From the NCBI RefSeq assembly GCF_900156525.1, contig NZ_FTPS01000001.1, positions 1,674,001-1,738,000 of the forward strand: DNA of 64,000 nt, in the 5' to 3' direction. The notes beneath the pieces were generated by a model. That model was given only the letters and a program-made list of their open reading frames with translations. It did not search any database and was not told where the DNA came from. Each line of letters starts with the position of its first letter. Position 1 is the first letter of the stretch. Origin of the DNA: Pontibaca methylaminivorans. Lineage in GTDB: Bacteria > Pseudomonadota > Alphaproteobacteria > Rhodobacterales > Rhodobacteraceae. Shown here piece by piece: positions 8,833 to 17,817 of this stretch. The position numbers and the translations under genes are program-made.

Positions 8833-9116
8833 TTGCTGCGTCCCCGTGCGCGCGCCACGTCACTGGCCAGTTCGACTTTGTATATTTCATGGGTCACCGT
8901 GTCGCGGGTGACCACGAGCCACGAGCGGTCGCCGGCCTCGTGGAACCAGAGCTCCCGGTGCTCGCCGGCCGGGTTGTCGCGCAGGTAGCAGTATTCATAG
9001 AACTGCTCCTGTGCGTCATCGGCCTGCCAGTCGGGCCGGTCGATCAGGGATGCCGAGCCGAGGCAGGTGAATTCCTGCGCGTCACGCGGCCCAAGCAGCG
9101 GGTGATTGATGATCAT
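8829..9116 (-). CDS. mgdB: N-methylglutamate dehydrogenase subunit B (sarcosine oxidase delta family)
   Basis: The 95-residue protein has the SoxD core (GPRDAQEFTCLG, YCYLRDNPAGEHRELWFHE, SWLVVTRDTVTHEI). Classical SoxD carries zinc bound by a CxxC-type pair near the N-terminus and a later Cys. Here the N-terminal site reads INHPLLGPRD, and the later position in FHEAGDRSW is not Cys, so the zinc site is missing. That form is what I associate with the N-methylglutamate dehydrogenase branch. It sits between mgdA (12 bases downstream of its stop) and mgdC (4-base overlap). Confidence 0.86.
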   Translation of the reverse strand: MIINHPLLGPRDAQEFTCLGSASLIDRPDWQADDAQEQFYEYCYLRDNPAGEHRELWFHEAGDRSWLVVTRDTVTHEIYKVELASDVARARGRSK

Positions 9117-9128
9117 CGCCGTGACTCC

Positions 9129-10379
9129 TCAGTGCAGGTTCGGGAAAGGGCCCTGGCCCTTTTCGTCGATCATGTATCCGCGGCGGAAACGATCGAAACG
9201 ATAGGCCCGGGCCAGTTTGTGCGGGGTGTCGGTGGCCAGCAGATGCGCAAGGCAGACGCCCGCGGCCGGGGTCGCCTTGAAGCCGCCGTAGCACCAGCCG
9301 CCGTTGAAATAGAGCCCATCGACATCGGTCTTGTCGATGATCGGAGAGCCGTCCATGCTCATGTCCACGAGGCCGCCCCAGTTGCGCAGGACGCGCACGC
9401 GCCCGAGCGCGGGAATCAGCGCCATGCCGCTTTCGATCACGTCCTCGACCACCGGCAGACCGCCGCGCTGGGCATAGGTGTTGTAACCGTCCGGGTCGCC
9501 GCCGAACACGAGACCGCCCTTGTCGGACTGGCTGCAGTAGAAATGCCCGGCGCCGAAGGTGATGACCCCCGGCAGCACCGGCTTCAGCCCCTCGGTGACG
9601 AAGGCCTGCAGCACGCAGCTTTCGATCGGCAGGCGCATCCCCGCCGCCGCCATCACGCGCGAGGACGAGCCGGCGACGCTGCTTGCAACCTTGGTCGCGC
9701 CGATGAAGCCACGCGTGGTCTCGACCCCCTTGCAGGTGCCGTTCTCGATGCGGAAGCCCGTGACCTCGCAGTTCTGGATGATGTCCACGCCAAGCAGGTC
9801 CGCCGCCCGCGCATAGCCCCAGGCCACAGCGTCATGTCGCACCGTGCCGCCCCTCGGCTGCATCAGGCCACCCTTGATCGGAAAGCGTGCGTCGTTGAAA
9901 TTGAGGAACGGATACATCTCCCGCACTTCGGCGGTGCTCAGCAGCCGCGCATCGGCCCCGTTCAGGATCATGGCGTTGCCGCGGCGGGTGAAGGCGTCGC
10001 GCTGGGGATCGCTGTGGATCAGGTTGACGATCCCCCGCTGGCTGACCATGGCGTTGTAATTCAGCTCCTGCTCGAGGTTCTCCCAGAGCTGCATGGAATA
10101 TTCATAGAAGGGCTCGTTGCCGTCCAGCAGGTAGTTCGAGCGGATGATGGTGGTGTTGCGCCCGACGTTGCCGCTGCCGATCCAGCTTTTTTCCAGCACG
10201 GCGATGCGCTTCTTGCCGTATTCCTTGGCAAGGTAATAGGCCGCGGCCAGCCCGTGACCGCCGCCACCGATGATGATGTAGTCATAGCTCGCCTGCGGTT
10301 CGGGGTTTCGCCATGCGGGGCCCCAGCCCTTGTGACCCGTCAGCGCTTCCTTGATGACCCGAAGACCGGAATATCTCAT
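9129..10379 (-). CDS. mgdA: N-methylglutamate dehydrogenase subunit A (sarcosine oxidase beta family, FAD-dependent)
   Basis: The 416-residue protein is a DAO/SoxB-type flavoprotein. The FAD Rossmann motif YIIIGGGGHGLAAAYYLA lies at about residues 35-52 and SGNVGRNTTIIRSNYL at about 70, and the C-terminal FAD closure reads GLYFNGGWCYGGFKATPAAG. It carries the amine-oxidising site of the complex. The start was placed at MRYSGLRV (10379) because GAGG stands 7 bases upstream; a frame start 12 bases earlier has no such site. It is the first gene of mgdABCD. Its upstream region (10380-10491) ends at the LysR gene, which runs on the same strand. Confidence 0.88.
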   Translation of the reverse strand: MRYSGLRVIKEALTGHKGWGPAWRNPEPQASYDYIIIGGGGHGLAAAYYLAKEYGKKRIAVLEKSWIGSGNVGRNTTIIRSNYLLDGNEPFYEYSMQLWENLEQELNYNAMVSQRGIVNLIHSDPQRDAFTRRGNAMILNGADARLLSTAEVREMYPFLNFNDARFPIKGGLMQPRGGTVRHDAVAWGYARAADLLGVDIIQNCEVTGFRIENGTCKGVETTRGFIGATKVASSVAGSSSRVMAAAGMRLPIESCVLQAFVTEGLKPVLPGVITFGAGHFYCSQSDKGGLVFGGDPDGYNTYAQRGGLPVVEDVIESGMALIPALGRVRVLRNWGGLVDMSMDGSPIIDKTDVDGLYFNGGWCYGGFKATPAAGVCLAHLLATDTPHKLARAYRFDRFRRGYMIDEKGQGPFPNLH

Positions 10380-10491
10380 GGGAGACCTCATTTCGTTTGC
10401 GACACGAAGATGCGCGGATTCAATGAACTGTTAATCTTCGGATCGGACAAACCTATCATCGAATCCGACATGAATGCATTTTTGTCGTGTT

Positions 10492-11433
10492 TCAGCGGGG
10501 CGGCGCCGCCAGTCCGGCCAGCCAGTCCCGCACCACGCGCCGTTCGTCGAAATCCTCGGAAGCGGTTGCGCAGAGCAGATGATAGCCCTGTTCCGTGCAC
10601 ACTTCACGCTCTCCCAGCGGGCGCAGAAGCGCGCCGCTGTCAATGTAGGGATCGACCAGATGCGCCCAGCCGAGCGCGACGCCGAGCCCGTCCACAGCCG
10701 CTTGGATCGCCAGTGGATAGGTGTTGAACGCGGCCGCATGTGCGGGGTCGGCGCCCGGCGCCCCGACCGCCTGGAGCCAGGTGCTCCAGGTCATCCATTC
10801 TGAATGGGCCGAGGTGACGCCGATCAGATCCTGCCGCGCCAGCCCCTCGACGCATTCTGCCTCCGGGTGAGCGGCCAGATAGACAGGGGAGCAGACGGGG
10901 AACACCGTTTCACCGAAAAGCTGACGGCTGGCAAAGCCCGGCCACTCGCCGCTTCCGCGCAGGATCGCGAGATCGACCGAATCGGAGAGGCATTCCTCGT
11001 CGTTGTCGGATGCGACCAGCAGGATCCGGATCTGCGGATTGATGCGCCGGAAGGCCTGCAGGCGCGGCATGAGCCAGAGCACCGCGACCGAATTGGTGGC
11101 CGCCAGCGTGACCGGGCGCGGGCGCCCTTCCGAGGCGATCCGGCGCGACGCTTCGCGCAGGCGGCGCAGCGCCGGCTTGATGTCGGCAAGGAAACGCTGC
11201 CCCTGCGGGGTCAGCCGCACCGAGCGCGATCCACGCAGGAACAGGGCCGTGCCGTGGTGCTGTTCGAGCAGGCGGACCTTGCGGCTGATGGCGGTTTCGC
11301 TGAGGTGGAGCCGCTCGGACGCGCGGGCAAAGCTTTCCTCCTCGGCCGCGGCCTCGAAGGCGAGCAGGTAATCGAGCGGCGGCAAGGACGGCCTGCCCCC
11401 GCTCTTCCGTTTCGCGTCCTGCCGGTCGGTCAT
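10492..11433 (-). CDS. LysR-family transcriptional regulator (GcvA type)
   Basis: The 313-residue protein has a LysR winged helix at the N-terminus (LLAFEAAAEEESFARASERL then LSETAISRKVRLLEQHHGTALFLRG). A type 2 periplasmic-binding-like effector domain follows from about residue 95 (VTLAATNSVAVLWLMPRLQAF). The pattern is that of GcvA-like regulators common in alphaproteobacteria. The start at 11433 has AGAGGA 5 bases upstream; an in-frame ATG at 11463 is a second possibility, and longer forms run into the neighbouring promoter. It is divergent from the DUF1989-GcvT gene, about 180 bases apart, so it most likely regulates that gene and possibly mgdABCD downstream. Confidence 0.9.
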   Translation of the reverse strand: MTDRQDAKRKSGGRPSLPPLDYLLAFEAAAEEESFARASERLHLSETAISRKVRLLEQHHGTALFLRGSRSVRLTPQGQRFLADIKPALRRLREASRRIASEGRPRPVTLAATNSVAVLWLMPRLQAFRRINPQIRILLVASDNDEECLSDSVDLAILRGSGEWPGFASRQLFGETVFPVCSPVYLAAHPEAECVEGLARQDLIGVTSAHSEWMTWSTWLQAVGAPGADPAHAAAFNTYPLAIQAAVDGLGVALGWAHLVDPYIDSGALLRPLGEREVCTEQGYHLLCATASEDFDERRVVRDWLAGLAAPPR

Positions 11434-11614
11434 GCCAGTCCTCTGATCGTTGCTGCGAGCCATCCCGAATGACCTCGGAAAGCGCAGGCTCAGCCTATCA
11501 AAAAAATATTCGGAAGAAAGCGCAACCGGTGGCAGGATGGGATGAGGGTCGGGGTTTGCAGGACTTCCTGCAGCACCGGCCATGAAACGCAAGCCATGTC
11601 ACGAAGGGGGCATC

Positions 11615-13984
11615 ATGGGTATGGAAGCAATCCTTCCGCGCGCAACCGAACGGGGCGGGGTGGTAACGCCCGGCCTGCCGGTTCTGCCGCCGGGTGTCGA
11701 ACGCCACCCCGTGCCGGGGGGCGGCAGCCGGGCCGTGCAGATCACGGCGGGCGACGTGCTCACGCTGCAGGATCGCGAGGGGCTGCAACCGGTCGAACTC
11801 GTGTTCTTCGCCCCGGACGGGCGGTCCGATGCGGCGATGATCGGTGCCGCGGGCGGGCATGACCCGGTCGGGCTGAAACGGGCGCTGACCGCGGATGCCT
11901 CGGGCGCGCGGGTGCGCCATGCGCTCGATGTGGCGGGGTTCGACCTCGGGCGGGCCGACGGGATCCTGCTGTTCGGCGAGGGATCGCGCGCGGGCGAACA
12001 CGCGAGCCTGACCGCGGCCAGCGACGGGCTTTTGCTGGTCTGCGCCCCCGGCGGCCCGATGGAGCCGCAGGAGCACTGGGCCCCGACCGAGATCGTGCTT
12101 TACATCCGCCGCAGCCGTCCCGCCAACGAGACGACCCTGCTGGAGCCGCCGCCGCCGCTGGCCGATCCGCTGCACGACATCAACGTCCAGCCGGGCGAGG
12201 CCCACAGCTACGAGGTGCGCAAGGGCCAGTATATCCAGGTGCTTGATGTGCAGGGGCGCGAATGTTCGGATTTCCAGGCGTTTTCGGCGCGCGCGCTGGA
12301 GAAGGGGCTGGAACGCGACATCGACCCGACCACGACGCGCACGCTGATGGGGCAGGCCTATCCGATGCCGGGGATGCGGTCGAAATACTATACCGTCGAT
12401 CAGGAACCGCTGGTCGAGGTGGTGCGCGATACGGTCGGGCGCCACGACACGTTCGGGCTGGCCTGTACCGCGCGTTACTATGCCGACATGGGTTATCCGG
12501 GGCATGTGAACTGTTCGGACAACATCAACCTGCGGATGGCGCAATACGGCGTGCGTCCGCGCGCGGGCTGGCCGGCGGTCAATCTGTTCTTCAACACCAT
12601 GCTGGACGATCACAACGCGATCACCAGCGACGAGCCCTGGTCGCGGCCGGGCGATTATGTATTGATGCGCGCCCTGACCGATCTGGTCTGCGTGACCACC
12701 GCCTGCCCGAGCGATATCGACCCGGCGAACGGCTGGAATCCGACCGATATCCAGGTGCGCACCTACAGCGATGACAACAGGTTCAGCCACTGGACGGGCT
12801 GGCGCAAGACCCCCGAGGGAGACATGGAAGAAACGAAAAAGACCGGGTTCCACGACTGTTTCGCGCGCCATACGCGGGATTTCGTCGAATATCAGGGCTA
12901 TTGGCTCCCCAACGAGATGACCGCCCACGGCGCCATCGCCGAATATTGGGCGGCGCGGGAAAAGGCGGTGATCATGGATCTGTCGCCGCTGCGCAAATAC
13001 GAGGTGACGGGCCCGGATGCCGAGGCGCTTTTGCAGCATTGCGTGACCCGCGACATGAGCAAGCTGCCGGCCGGTGCCGTGGCCTATACGGCGATGTGTT
13101 ACGAACATGGCGGCATGATCGACGACGGCACGGTGTTCCGGCTGGACGAGAACAATTTCCGCTGGATCGGCGGCAGCGACCAGTCGGGGCTCTGGCTGCG
13201 CCGTCAGGCGGAGGAACGCGGGCTGAACGCCTGGGTGCGTTCCTCGACCGATCATCACTGCAACGTGGCGGTGCAGGGGCGGCTGTCGCGTGACATTCTC
13301 GCGCCGCTGATCTGGACCCCGCCCGCGCGCCCCACGGTCGAGGAACTCGGCTGTTTCCGCCTCACGGTCGGGCGCATCGGCGATCAATACGGCGCACCGG
13401 TGGTGGTGAGCCGCACCGGATATTCGGGCGAACTCGGCTACGAGGTGTTCTGCCATCCCCGCGATGCCGAGGCCGTGTTCGACGCGATCTGGGCGGCCGG
13501 CGAGCCCAGGGGGATGATCCCGTTCGGGCTCAAGGCGCTCGACATGCTGCGGATCGAGGCGGGGCTGGTCTTTGCCGGATCGGAATTCGACGACCAGACC
13601 GATCCGCTGGAGGCGGGGATCGGCTTTACCGTGCCGCTCAAGTCGAAGACCGACGACTTCATCGGTCGTGCGGCGCTCGAGCGGCGCAAGGCCCATCCGC
13701 AGAAAAAGCTGGTCGGCCTCGATATCGAGGGCGGCGTGGTGCCGGGCCATGGCGATTGCGTCCATGTCGGCAAGCCGCAGATCGGTGTCATCACTTCGGC
13801 GATGAAGTCCCCGTTCCTCGGCAAGGTGATCGCGCTCGCGCGGCTCGACGTGGCCCATGCGGATATCGGCACCGAGGTCGAGGTGGGGCTGCTCGACGGT
13901 GACCAGAAGCGCCTGAAGGCGCGCGTCGTGCCGTTCCCGCATTTCGACCCGAAGCGCGAGCGGGTGAACGGGAACTATGCCTGA
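11615..13984 (+). CDS. Fusion protein: two DUF1989-like halves plus GcvT-type aminomethyltransferase
   Basis: The 789-residue protein has three parts. Residues about 35-165 form a degenerate copy of the DUF1989 (urea carboxylase-associated) fold. Residues about 190-385 form a canonical copy with VVRDTVGRHDTFGLACTARY, HVNCSDNINLRMAQYG, NLFFNTMLDD and CPSDIDPANGWNPTDIQV. Residues about 430-789 are a GcvT-type tetrahydrofolate domain (VIMDLSPLRKYEVTGPDAEALL, RTGYSGELGYEVFC, LDMLRIEAGLVFAGSEFDDQT). The two N-terminal copies align by eye at their starts and ends. DUF1989 pairs in other bacteria act on carboxyguanidine, and GcvT proteins demethylate or demethylenate amines. The combined substrate is unknown. 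The start at 11615 has AGGGGG 4 bases ahead; the in-frame ATG at 11582 has no such site. Confidence 0.85.
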   Translation: MGMEAILPRATERGGVVTPGLPVLPPGVERHPVPGGGSRAVQITAGDVLTLQDREGLQPVELVFFAPDGRSDAAMIGAAGGHDPVGLKRALTADASGARVRHALDVAGFDLGRADGILLFGEGSRAGEHASLTAASDGLLLVCAPGGPMEPQEHWAPTEIVLYIRRSRPANETTLLEPPPPLADPLHDINVQPGEAHSYEVRKGQYIQVLDVQGRECSDFQAFSARALEKGLERDIDPTTTRTLMGQAYPMPGMRSKYYTVDQEPLVEVVRDTVGRHDTFGLACTARYYADMGYPGHVNCSDNINLRMAQYGVRPRAGWPAVNLFFNTMLDDHNAITSDEPWSRPGDYVLMRALTDLVCVTTACPSDIDPANGWNPTDIQVRTYSDDNRFSHWTGWRKTPEGDMEETKKTGFHDCFARHTRDFVEYQGYWLPNEMTAHGAIAEYWAAREKAVIMDLSPLRKYEVTGPDAEALLQHCVTRDMSKLPAGAVAYTAMCYEHGGMIDDGTVFRLDENNFRWIGGSDQSGLWLRRQAEERGLNAWVRSSTDHHCNVAVQGRLSRDILAPLIWTPPARPTVEELGCFRLTVGRIGDQYGAPVVVSRTGYSGELGYEVFCHPRDAEAVFDAIWAAGEPRGMIPFGLKALDMLRIEAGLVFAGSEFDDQTDPLEAGIGFTVPLKSKTDDFIGRAALERRKAHPQKKLVGLDIEGGVVPGHGDCVHVGKPQIGVITSAMKSPFLGKVIALARLDVAHADIGTEVEVGLLDGDQKRLKARVVPFPHFDPKRERVNGNYA

Positions 13985-14016
13985 ACCGGAACCGCGGGAC
14001 GGGCCATCCTGACAGG

Positions 14017-14043
14017 AAAGCCCCGGGACATTCCCGGGGCTTT
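14017..14043. terminator. Bidirectional rho-independent-like terminator
   Basis: AAAGCCCCGGGA (14017-14028) and TCCCGGGGCTTT (14032-14043) form a perfect 12-bp stem with a 3-base loop, between the convergent DUF1989-GcvT gene and thrS. The terminal A and T runs of the arms serve both strands. Confidence 0.85.
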
Positions 14044-14074
14044 GCTATTTCGGAGATCGCGTTTCAGGCCGGGG

Positions 14075-16039
14075 TCAACCGGTGCGGGATTCGCCGCGCA
14101 GATCGGGCGGGGTGGCCTCCTGCGCAAGCATCTTTACCACCTCGTCCAGCGGCAGCACCTGGCTTTGCTTTTCGCCGAGACGGCGCAGCGAGACGCTGCG
14201 TGCCTCGACCTCGCGGTGCCCGACGGCAAGGATCGCCGGCACCTTGGCCAGGGAATGTTCGCGCACCTTGTAATTGATCTTTTCGTTGCGCGCGTCAGCC
14301 TCGGCGCGGATCCCGGCCCGGCGCAGCGCGGTCACGGCCTCCTGCACGTATTCGTCCGAATCCGACGTGATCGAGGCCACCACCACCTGCCGCGGCGCCA
14401 GCCAGAACGGCAGTTTCCCGGCGCTGTTCTCGATCAATATGCCGAGGAAACGCTCGAAACTGCCAAGAATCGCGCGGTGCAGCATGACCGGGCGGTGCTT
14501 GGCGCCGTCGGCGCCGATATAGGTCGCGTCGAGCCGCTCGGGCAGCACGAAATCGGCCTGGAACGTGCCGAGCTGCCATTCGCGCCCGATCGCATCGGTC
14601 AGCTTGAAATCGAGCTTGGGTCCGTAGAATGCGCCTTCGCCGGGGTCGAGTTCGAAATCGTCCGTCACCGTGCGGATCGCGGCCTCAAGCGCCGCCTCGG
14701 CCCGGTCCCATGTCTCGTCCGAGCCGGCGCGCACATCGGGACGGGTGGAGAACCGGATGTCGAACCGCTCGAAGCCGAGATCGCGATAGACTTCGGACAG
14801 CATGGCGATGAAACCCGCGGTTTCGTCCCGGATCTGATCCTCGGTACAGAAGATATGCGCATCGTCCTGGGTAAAGCCCCGCACCCGCATGAGGCCATGC
14901 AGCGAGCCCGAGGGCTCGTACCGGTTGCAGGCGCCGAATTCGGCCATGCGCAGCGGCAGGTCGCGATAGGATTTGATCCCCTGATTGTAGATCTGCACAT
15001 GGCAGGGGCAGTTCATGGGCTTGAGCGCATTGATCGCCTTTTCGCGGGCATGTTCTTCGTCCACCTCGACGATGAACATGTTTTCCTGGTATTTCTCCCA
15101 GTGGCCCGATGCCTCCCAGAGCCGGCGGGCCACCACCTGGGGCGTGTTCACCTCGACGTAGCCGTGGGCGCGCTGCTTGCGGCGCATGTAATCCTGCAGC
15201 GTGGTGTAGATGGTCCAGCCGTCCGGGTGCCAGAATACCTGTCCCGGCGCCTCGTCCTGAAGGTGGAACAGGTCCATCTCGCGCCCGAGCTTGCGGTGAT
15301 CGCGTTTTGCGGCCTCTTCAAGCATGTGAAGATGGGCCTTCAGCCGCTCGCGGTTGAGGAAGCCGACGCCATAGATGCGCTGCAGCATGGGGCGGGCCGA
15401 GTCACCGCGCCAGTAGGCGCCGGCGATGCTCATCAGCTTGAAGGCATCGCCCGGCACCTGCCCGGTGTGCTGGAGATGCGGGCCGCGGCAGAGATCCTGC
15501 CAGTCGCCGTGCCAGTACATGCGGATCGGCTGCCCCTCGGGGATCGCCTCGACCAGTTCGACCTTGTAGGGCTCGCCGCTCTCGCGATAGTGGGAAAGCG
15601 CGCGGTCGCGGTCCCAGACCTCGGTGCGCACCGGATCGCTCTTGGCGATGATCTCGCGCATCCGCGCCTCGATCCGGCCCAGATCTTCGGGGGTGAAGGG
15701 CTCGGCACGGTCGAAATCGTAATACCAGCCGTTCTCGATCACCGGCCCGATGGTGACTTTCGTCTCGGGCCAGAGTTCCTGCACCGCCCGGGCCATGATA
15801 TGCGCAAGATCGTGGCGCACGAGCTCATTCGCGGCGGCCTCGTCCTTCATCGTGTTGATGGTGATGGCCCCGCTTTCGGTGATCGGCCATTGCAGATCCC
15901 AGTGCTGCCCGTCGAGGGTGGCGCTGATCGCCTTTTTCGCCAGCGATTTCGACAGGTCGGCAGCGATTGCCGCCGCGGTCACGCCGCTGTCATATGCGCG
16001 TGAATTGCCATCGGGAAAGGTAAGGGAGATCTGGCTCAT
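14075..16039 (-). CDS. thrS: Threonyl-tRNA synthetase
   Basis: The 654-residue enzyme charges tRNA-Thr. It shows the N-terminal TGS domain ([20 protein letters not shown]), the editing domain with the [16 protein letters not shown] metal-binding stretch, the class II core with [20 protein letters not shown] and [14 protein letters not shown], motif 3 in [17 protein letters not shown], and the C-terminal anticodon-binding domain. Length is normal for the family. The start at 16039 has GAGGA 7 bases upstream. An open frame continues on this strand to 18031 but crosses two genes on the other strand and is not protein-like. Confidence 0.97.
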   Translation of the reverse strand: MSQISLTFPDGNSRAYDSGVTAAAIAADLSKSLAKKAISATLDGQHWDLQWPITESGAITINTMKDEAAANELVRHDLAHIMARAVQELWPETKVTIGPVIENGWYYDFDRAEPFTPEDLGRIEARMREIIAKSDPVRTEVWDRDRALSHYRESGEPYKVELVEAIPEGQPIRMYWHGDWQDLCRGPHLQHTGQVPGDAFKLMSIAGAYWRGDSARPMLQRIYGVGFLNRERLKAHLHMLEEAAKRDHRKLGREMDLFHLQDEAPGQVFWHPDGWTIYTTLQDYMRRKQRAHGYVEVNTPQVVARRLWEASGHWEKYQENMFIVEVDEEHAREKAINALKPMNCPCHVQIYNQGIKSYRDLPLRMAEFGACNRYEPSGSLHGLMRVRGFTQDDAHIFCTEDQIRDETAGFIAMLSEVYRDLGFERFDIRFSTRPDVRAGSDETWDRAEAALEAAIRTVTDDFELDPGEGAFYGPKLDFKLTDAIGREWQLGTFQADFVLPERLDATYIGADGAKHRPVMLHRAILGSFERFLGILIENSAGKLPFWLAPRQVVVASITSDSDEYVQEAVTALRRAGIRAEADARNEKINYKVREHSLAKVPAILAVGHREVEARSVSLRRLGEKQSQVLPLDEVVKMLAQEATPPDLRGESRTG

Positions 16040-16198
16040 GGCAGGATCCTCGTCGGTCTGGCGCCCACGGAACGCCCGGTTGCGGGTTGTCGGGGCATCT
16101 CTGAACGCGCCGTCCATGGCTGTCAAGGCGCGGTTGTGCCGGCTGCACGCCCCGTGCATGATCGCGCCAACCGGAAGCAGGCGGCAGGAGGGGCCGGA

Positions 16199-16951
16199 GT
16201 GAGCGAACCATCCCACATCACCACGCGGCAGGGGCGGCGCATCGCCTATCACGCGACCCCCGGGCAGGGGCCCATGGTCGTGTTCCTTGGCGGGCTCAAA
16301 TCCGACATGGAGGGGACCAAGGCGCTGCATCTCGAATCCTGGGCGCGTGAGCGGGGCCGGGCGTTCCTGCGGTTCGACTATTCGGGCCACGGCCAGAGCG
16401 GCGGGCGGTTCGAGGACGGCTGCATCGGCGACTGGGCCGAAGACACGCGCGAGGTGGTGGAGCGGCTGACAAGCGGGCCGCTGGTGGTGGTCGGATCGTC
16501 CATGGGGGGCTGGCAGGCGCTGCTGCTTGCCCGTGCATGCCCCGGCCGCATCGCCGGCATGGTCACCATCGCGGCCGCGCCCGATTTCACTGAAGACGGC
16601 TGGTGGGCCGGGCTCGACGAGGCCGGGCGGGCGGTGCTCATGCAGCGCGGACAGGTCGAACTCCCCTCCGACTACATGGAGCCCTACATCGTCACCCGCC
16701 GCATGATCGAGGACGGGCGCGAAAATCTGGTGTTGCGCAGCCCGCTCGCGCTGCCCTTTCCGGTGCGCTGCCTGCAGGGCACGGCCGACGAGGCGGTGAG
16801 CCGCGATACCGCGCTGCGCCTGCTCGACCATGCCGATTGCCCGGATATGCGGCTTGCTCTGGTCAAGGGGACCGATCACCGTTTTTCCGATCCGGCCTGC
16901 CTGCGCATGATCGAAACCGCCATCGAGGAGGTCTCGGCACCCGGTGCCTGA
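16199..16951 (+). CDS. Alpha/beta-hydrolase
   Basis: The 250-residue protein has an alpha/beta-hydrolase fold: the oxyanion-strand region [31 protein letters not shown], the nucleophile elbow [16 protein letters not shown], an Asp after CLQGTAD, and the late His in KGTDHRFSD. All three catalytic residues are therefore visible. The substrate is unknown; small esterases of this type are common in alphaproteobacteria. The start is GTG at 16199, chosen because AGGAGGGG stands 5 bases upstream. An ATG at 16136 gives an Arg/Ala-rich extension without family support. It is divergent from thrS with about 160 bases between them. Confidence 0.85.
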   Translation: MSEPSHITTRQGRRIAYHATPGQGPMVVFLGGLKSDMEGTKALHLESWARERGRAFLRFDYSGHGQSGGRFEDGCIGDWAEDTREVVERLTSGPLVVVGSSMGGWQALLLARACPGRIAGMVTIAAAPDFTEDGWWAGLDEAGRAVLMQRGQVELPSDYMEPYIVTRRMIEDGRENLVLRSPLALPFPVRCLQGTADEAVSRDTALRLLDHADCPDMRLALVKGTDHRFSDPACLRMIETAIEEVSAPGA

Positions 16952-17050
16952 CACCGGCATGGCTGAATCGCGCTGAACCCGGCCGGGCCGGCGTTGACAG
17001 TCCGGCGCGAGACGCCATGTTGCGCTCATAGGCAAGAGGCAGGCCCGAAC

Positions 17051-17761
17051 ATGAGAGAATCCGTGGTGTTCATCCCGGGCATGATGTGCGATGCGCGGCT
17101 GTTTGGGCCGCAGATCGAAGTGTTGTCGCGCGAACGCGTGGTGGCGGTGGCGCCGGCCACCCAGGGCGAGCGGATCGAGGAAATCGCCAGCCAGATGCTC
17201 GACCAGTTGCCGGCGCGGTTTGCGCTTGTGGGGCACGGGCTGGGCGGAATGGTGGCGATGGAGCTGCTGCGCCGCTCTCCGGCGCGGATCACGCGGCTTT
17301 GCCTCATGGCGACCGACGCGCAGGCCGAAACGCCGGAAAAGGCCGCCGCGCGCGAGCCGCTGATGGTTGGAATCCGGGCCGGGCGGCTCGAGGATGTGCT
17401 GAAGGACATGATGCCGCCGGAGCGGTTCGCGCCCGGCCCCGAACGTCTGCTGGTGCGCGATCGCCTGCTGAGCATGGCGCGCGACCAGGGCACCGAGGTC
17501 TTTCTGCGCCAGAGCCGTGCCCTGCAGCGGCGCCGCGATCAGCAGGTCGCGCTGGGGAAGGCGACGGTTCCGACGCTGATCCTCTGCGGCGAGCATGACG
17601 AGACGATGCCGCGCAGGCACCACGAGTTTCTGGCGGAACTCATGCCGAGCGCGACCCTGCGCATCATCGCGGGGGCCGGCCATTATCCGACGCTGGAACA
17701 GCCGGGCCCGACCAATGAGGCCCTTCGGGAGTGGCTGGCCCGCCGTCACCCGGCGCGCTGA
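17051..17761 (+). CDS. Alpha/beta-hydrolase-like protein lacking the nucleophile serine
   Basis: The 236-residue protein has the fold markers [12 protein letters not shown], the elbow [29 protein letters not shown] and [11 protein letters not shown]. The elbow normally reads G-x-S-x-G, but here residue 63 is Gly (GGG at 17237-17239), while the Asp and His of the triad are kept. The protein is thus either non-catalytic, uses another nucleophile, or does a reaction that needs no Ser. Start at 17051 has GAGG upstream. It follows the intact hydrolase at 16199 by about 100 bases and ends convergent with phaZ. Confidence 0.83.
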   Translation: MRESVVFIPGMMCDARLFGPQIEVLSRERVVAVAPATQGERIEEIASQMLDQLPARFALVGHGLGGMVAMELLRRSPARITRLCLMATDAQAETPEKAAAREPLMVGIRAGRLEDVLKDMMPPERFAPGPERLLVRDRLLSMARDQGTEVFLRQSRALQRRRDQQVALGKATVPTLILCGEHDETMPRRHHEFLAELMPSATLRIIAGAGHYPTLEQPGPTNEALREWLARRHPAR

Positions 17762-17817
17762 CCGGTCCCGGCGCCGGGGACCGCATCCCGGGGCGGCGGC
17801 GGAACCCGCGCCGGGTT

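Noticed and set aside
5362-8988. Open frame of 1208 codons on the plus strand opposite mgdC
   Set aside because: It is His/Gly/Ala-rich shadow sequence of a strongly supported minus-strand gene.
11498-13942. Open frame of 814 codons on the minus strand opposite the DUF1989-GcvT gene
   Set aside because: The plus-strand protein shows several family motifs; this frame shows none.
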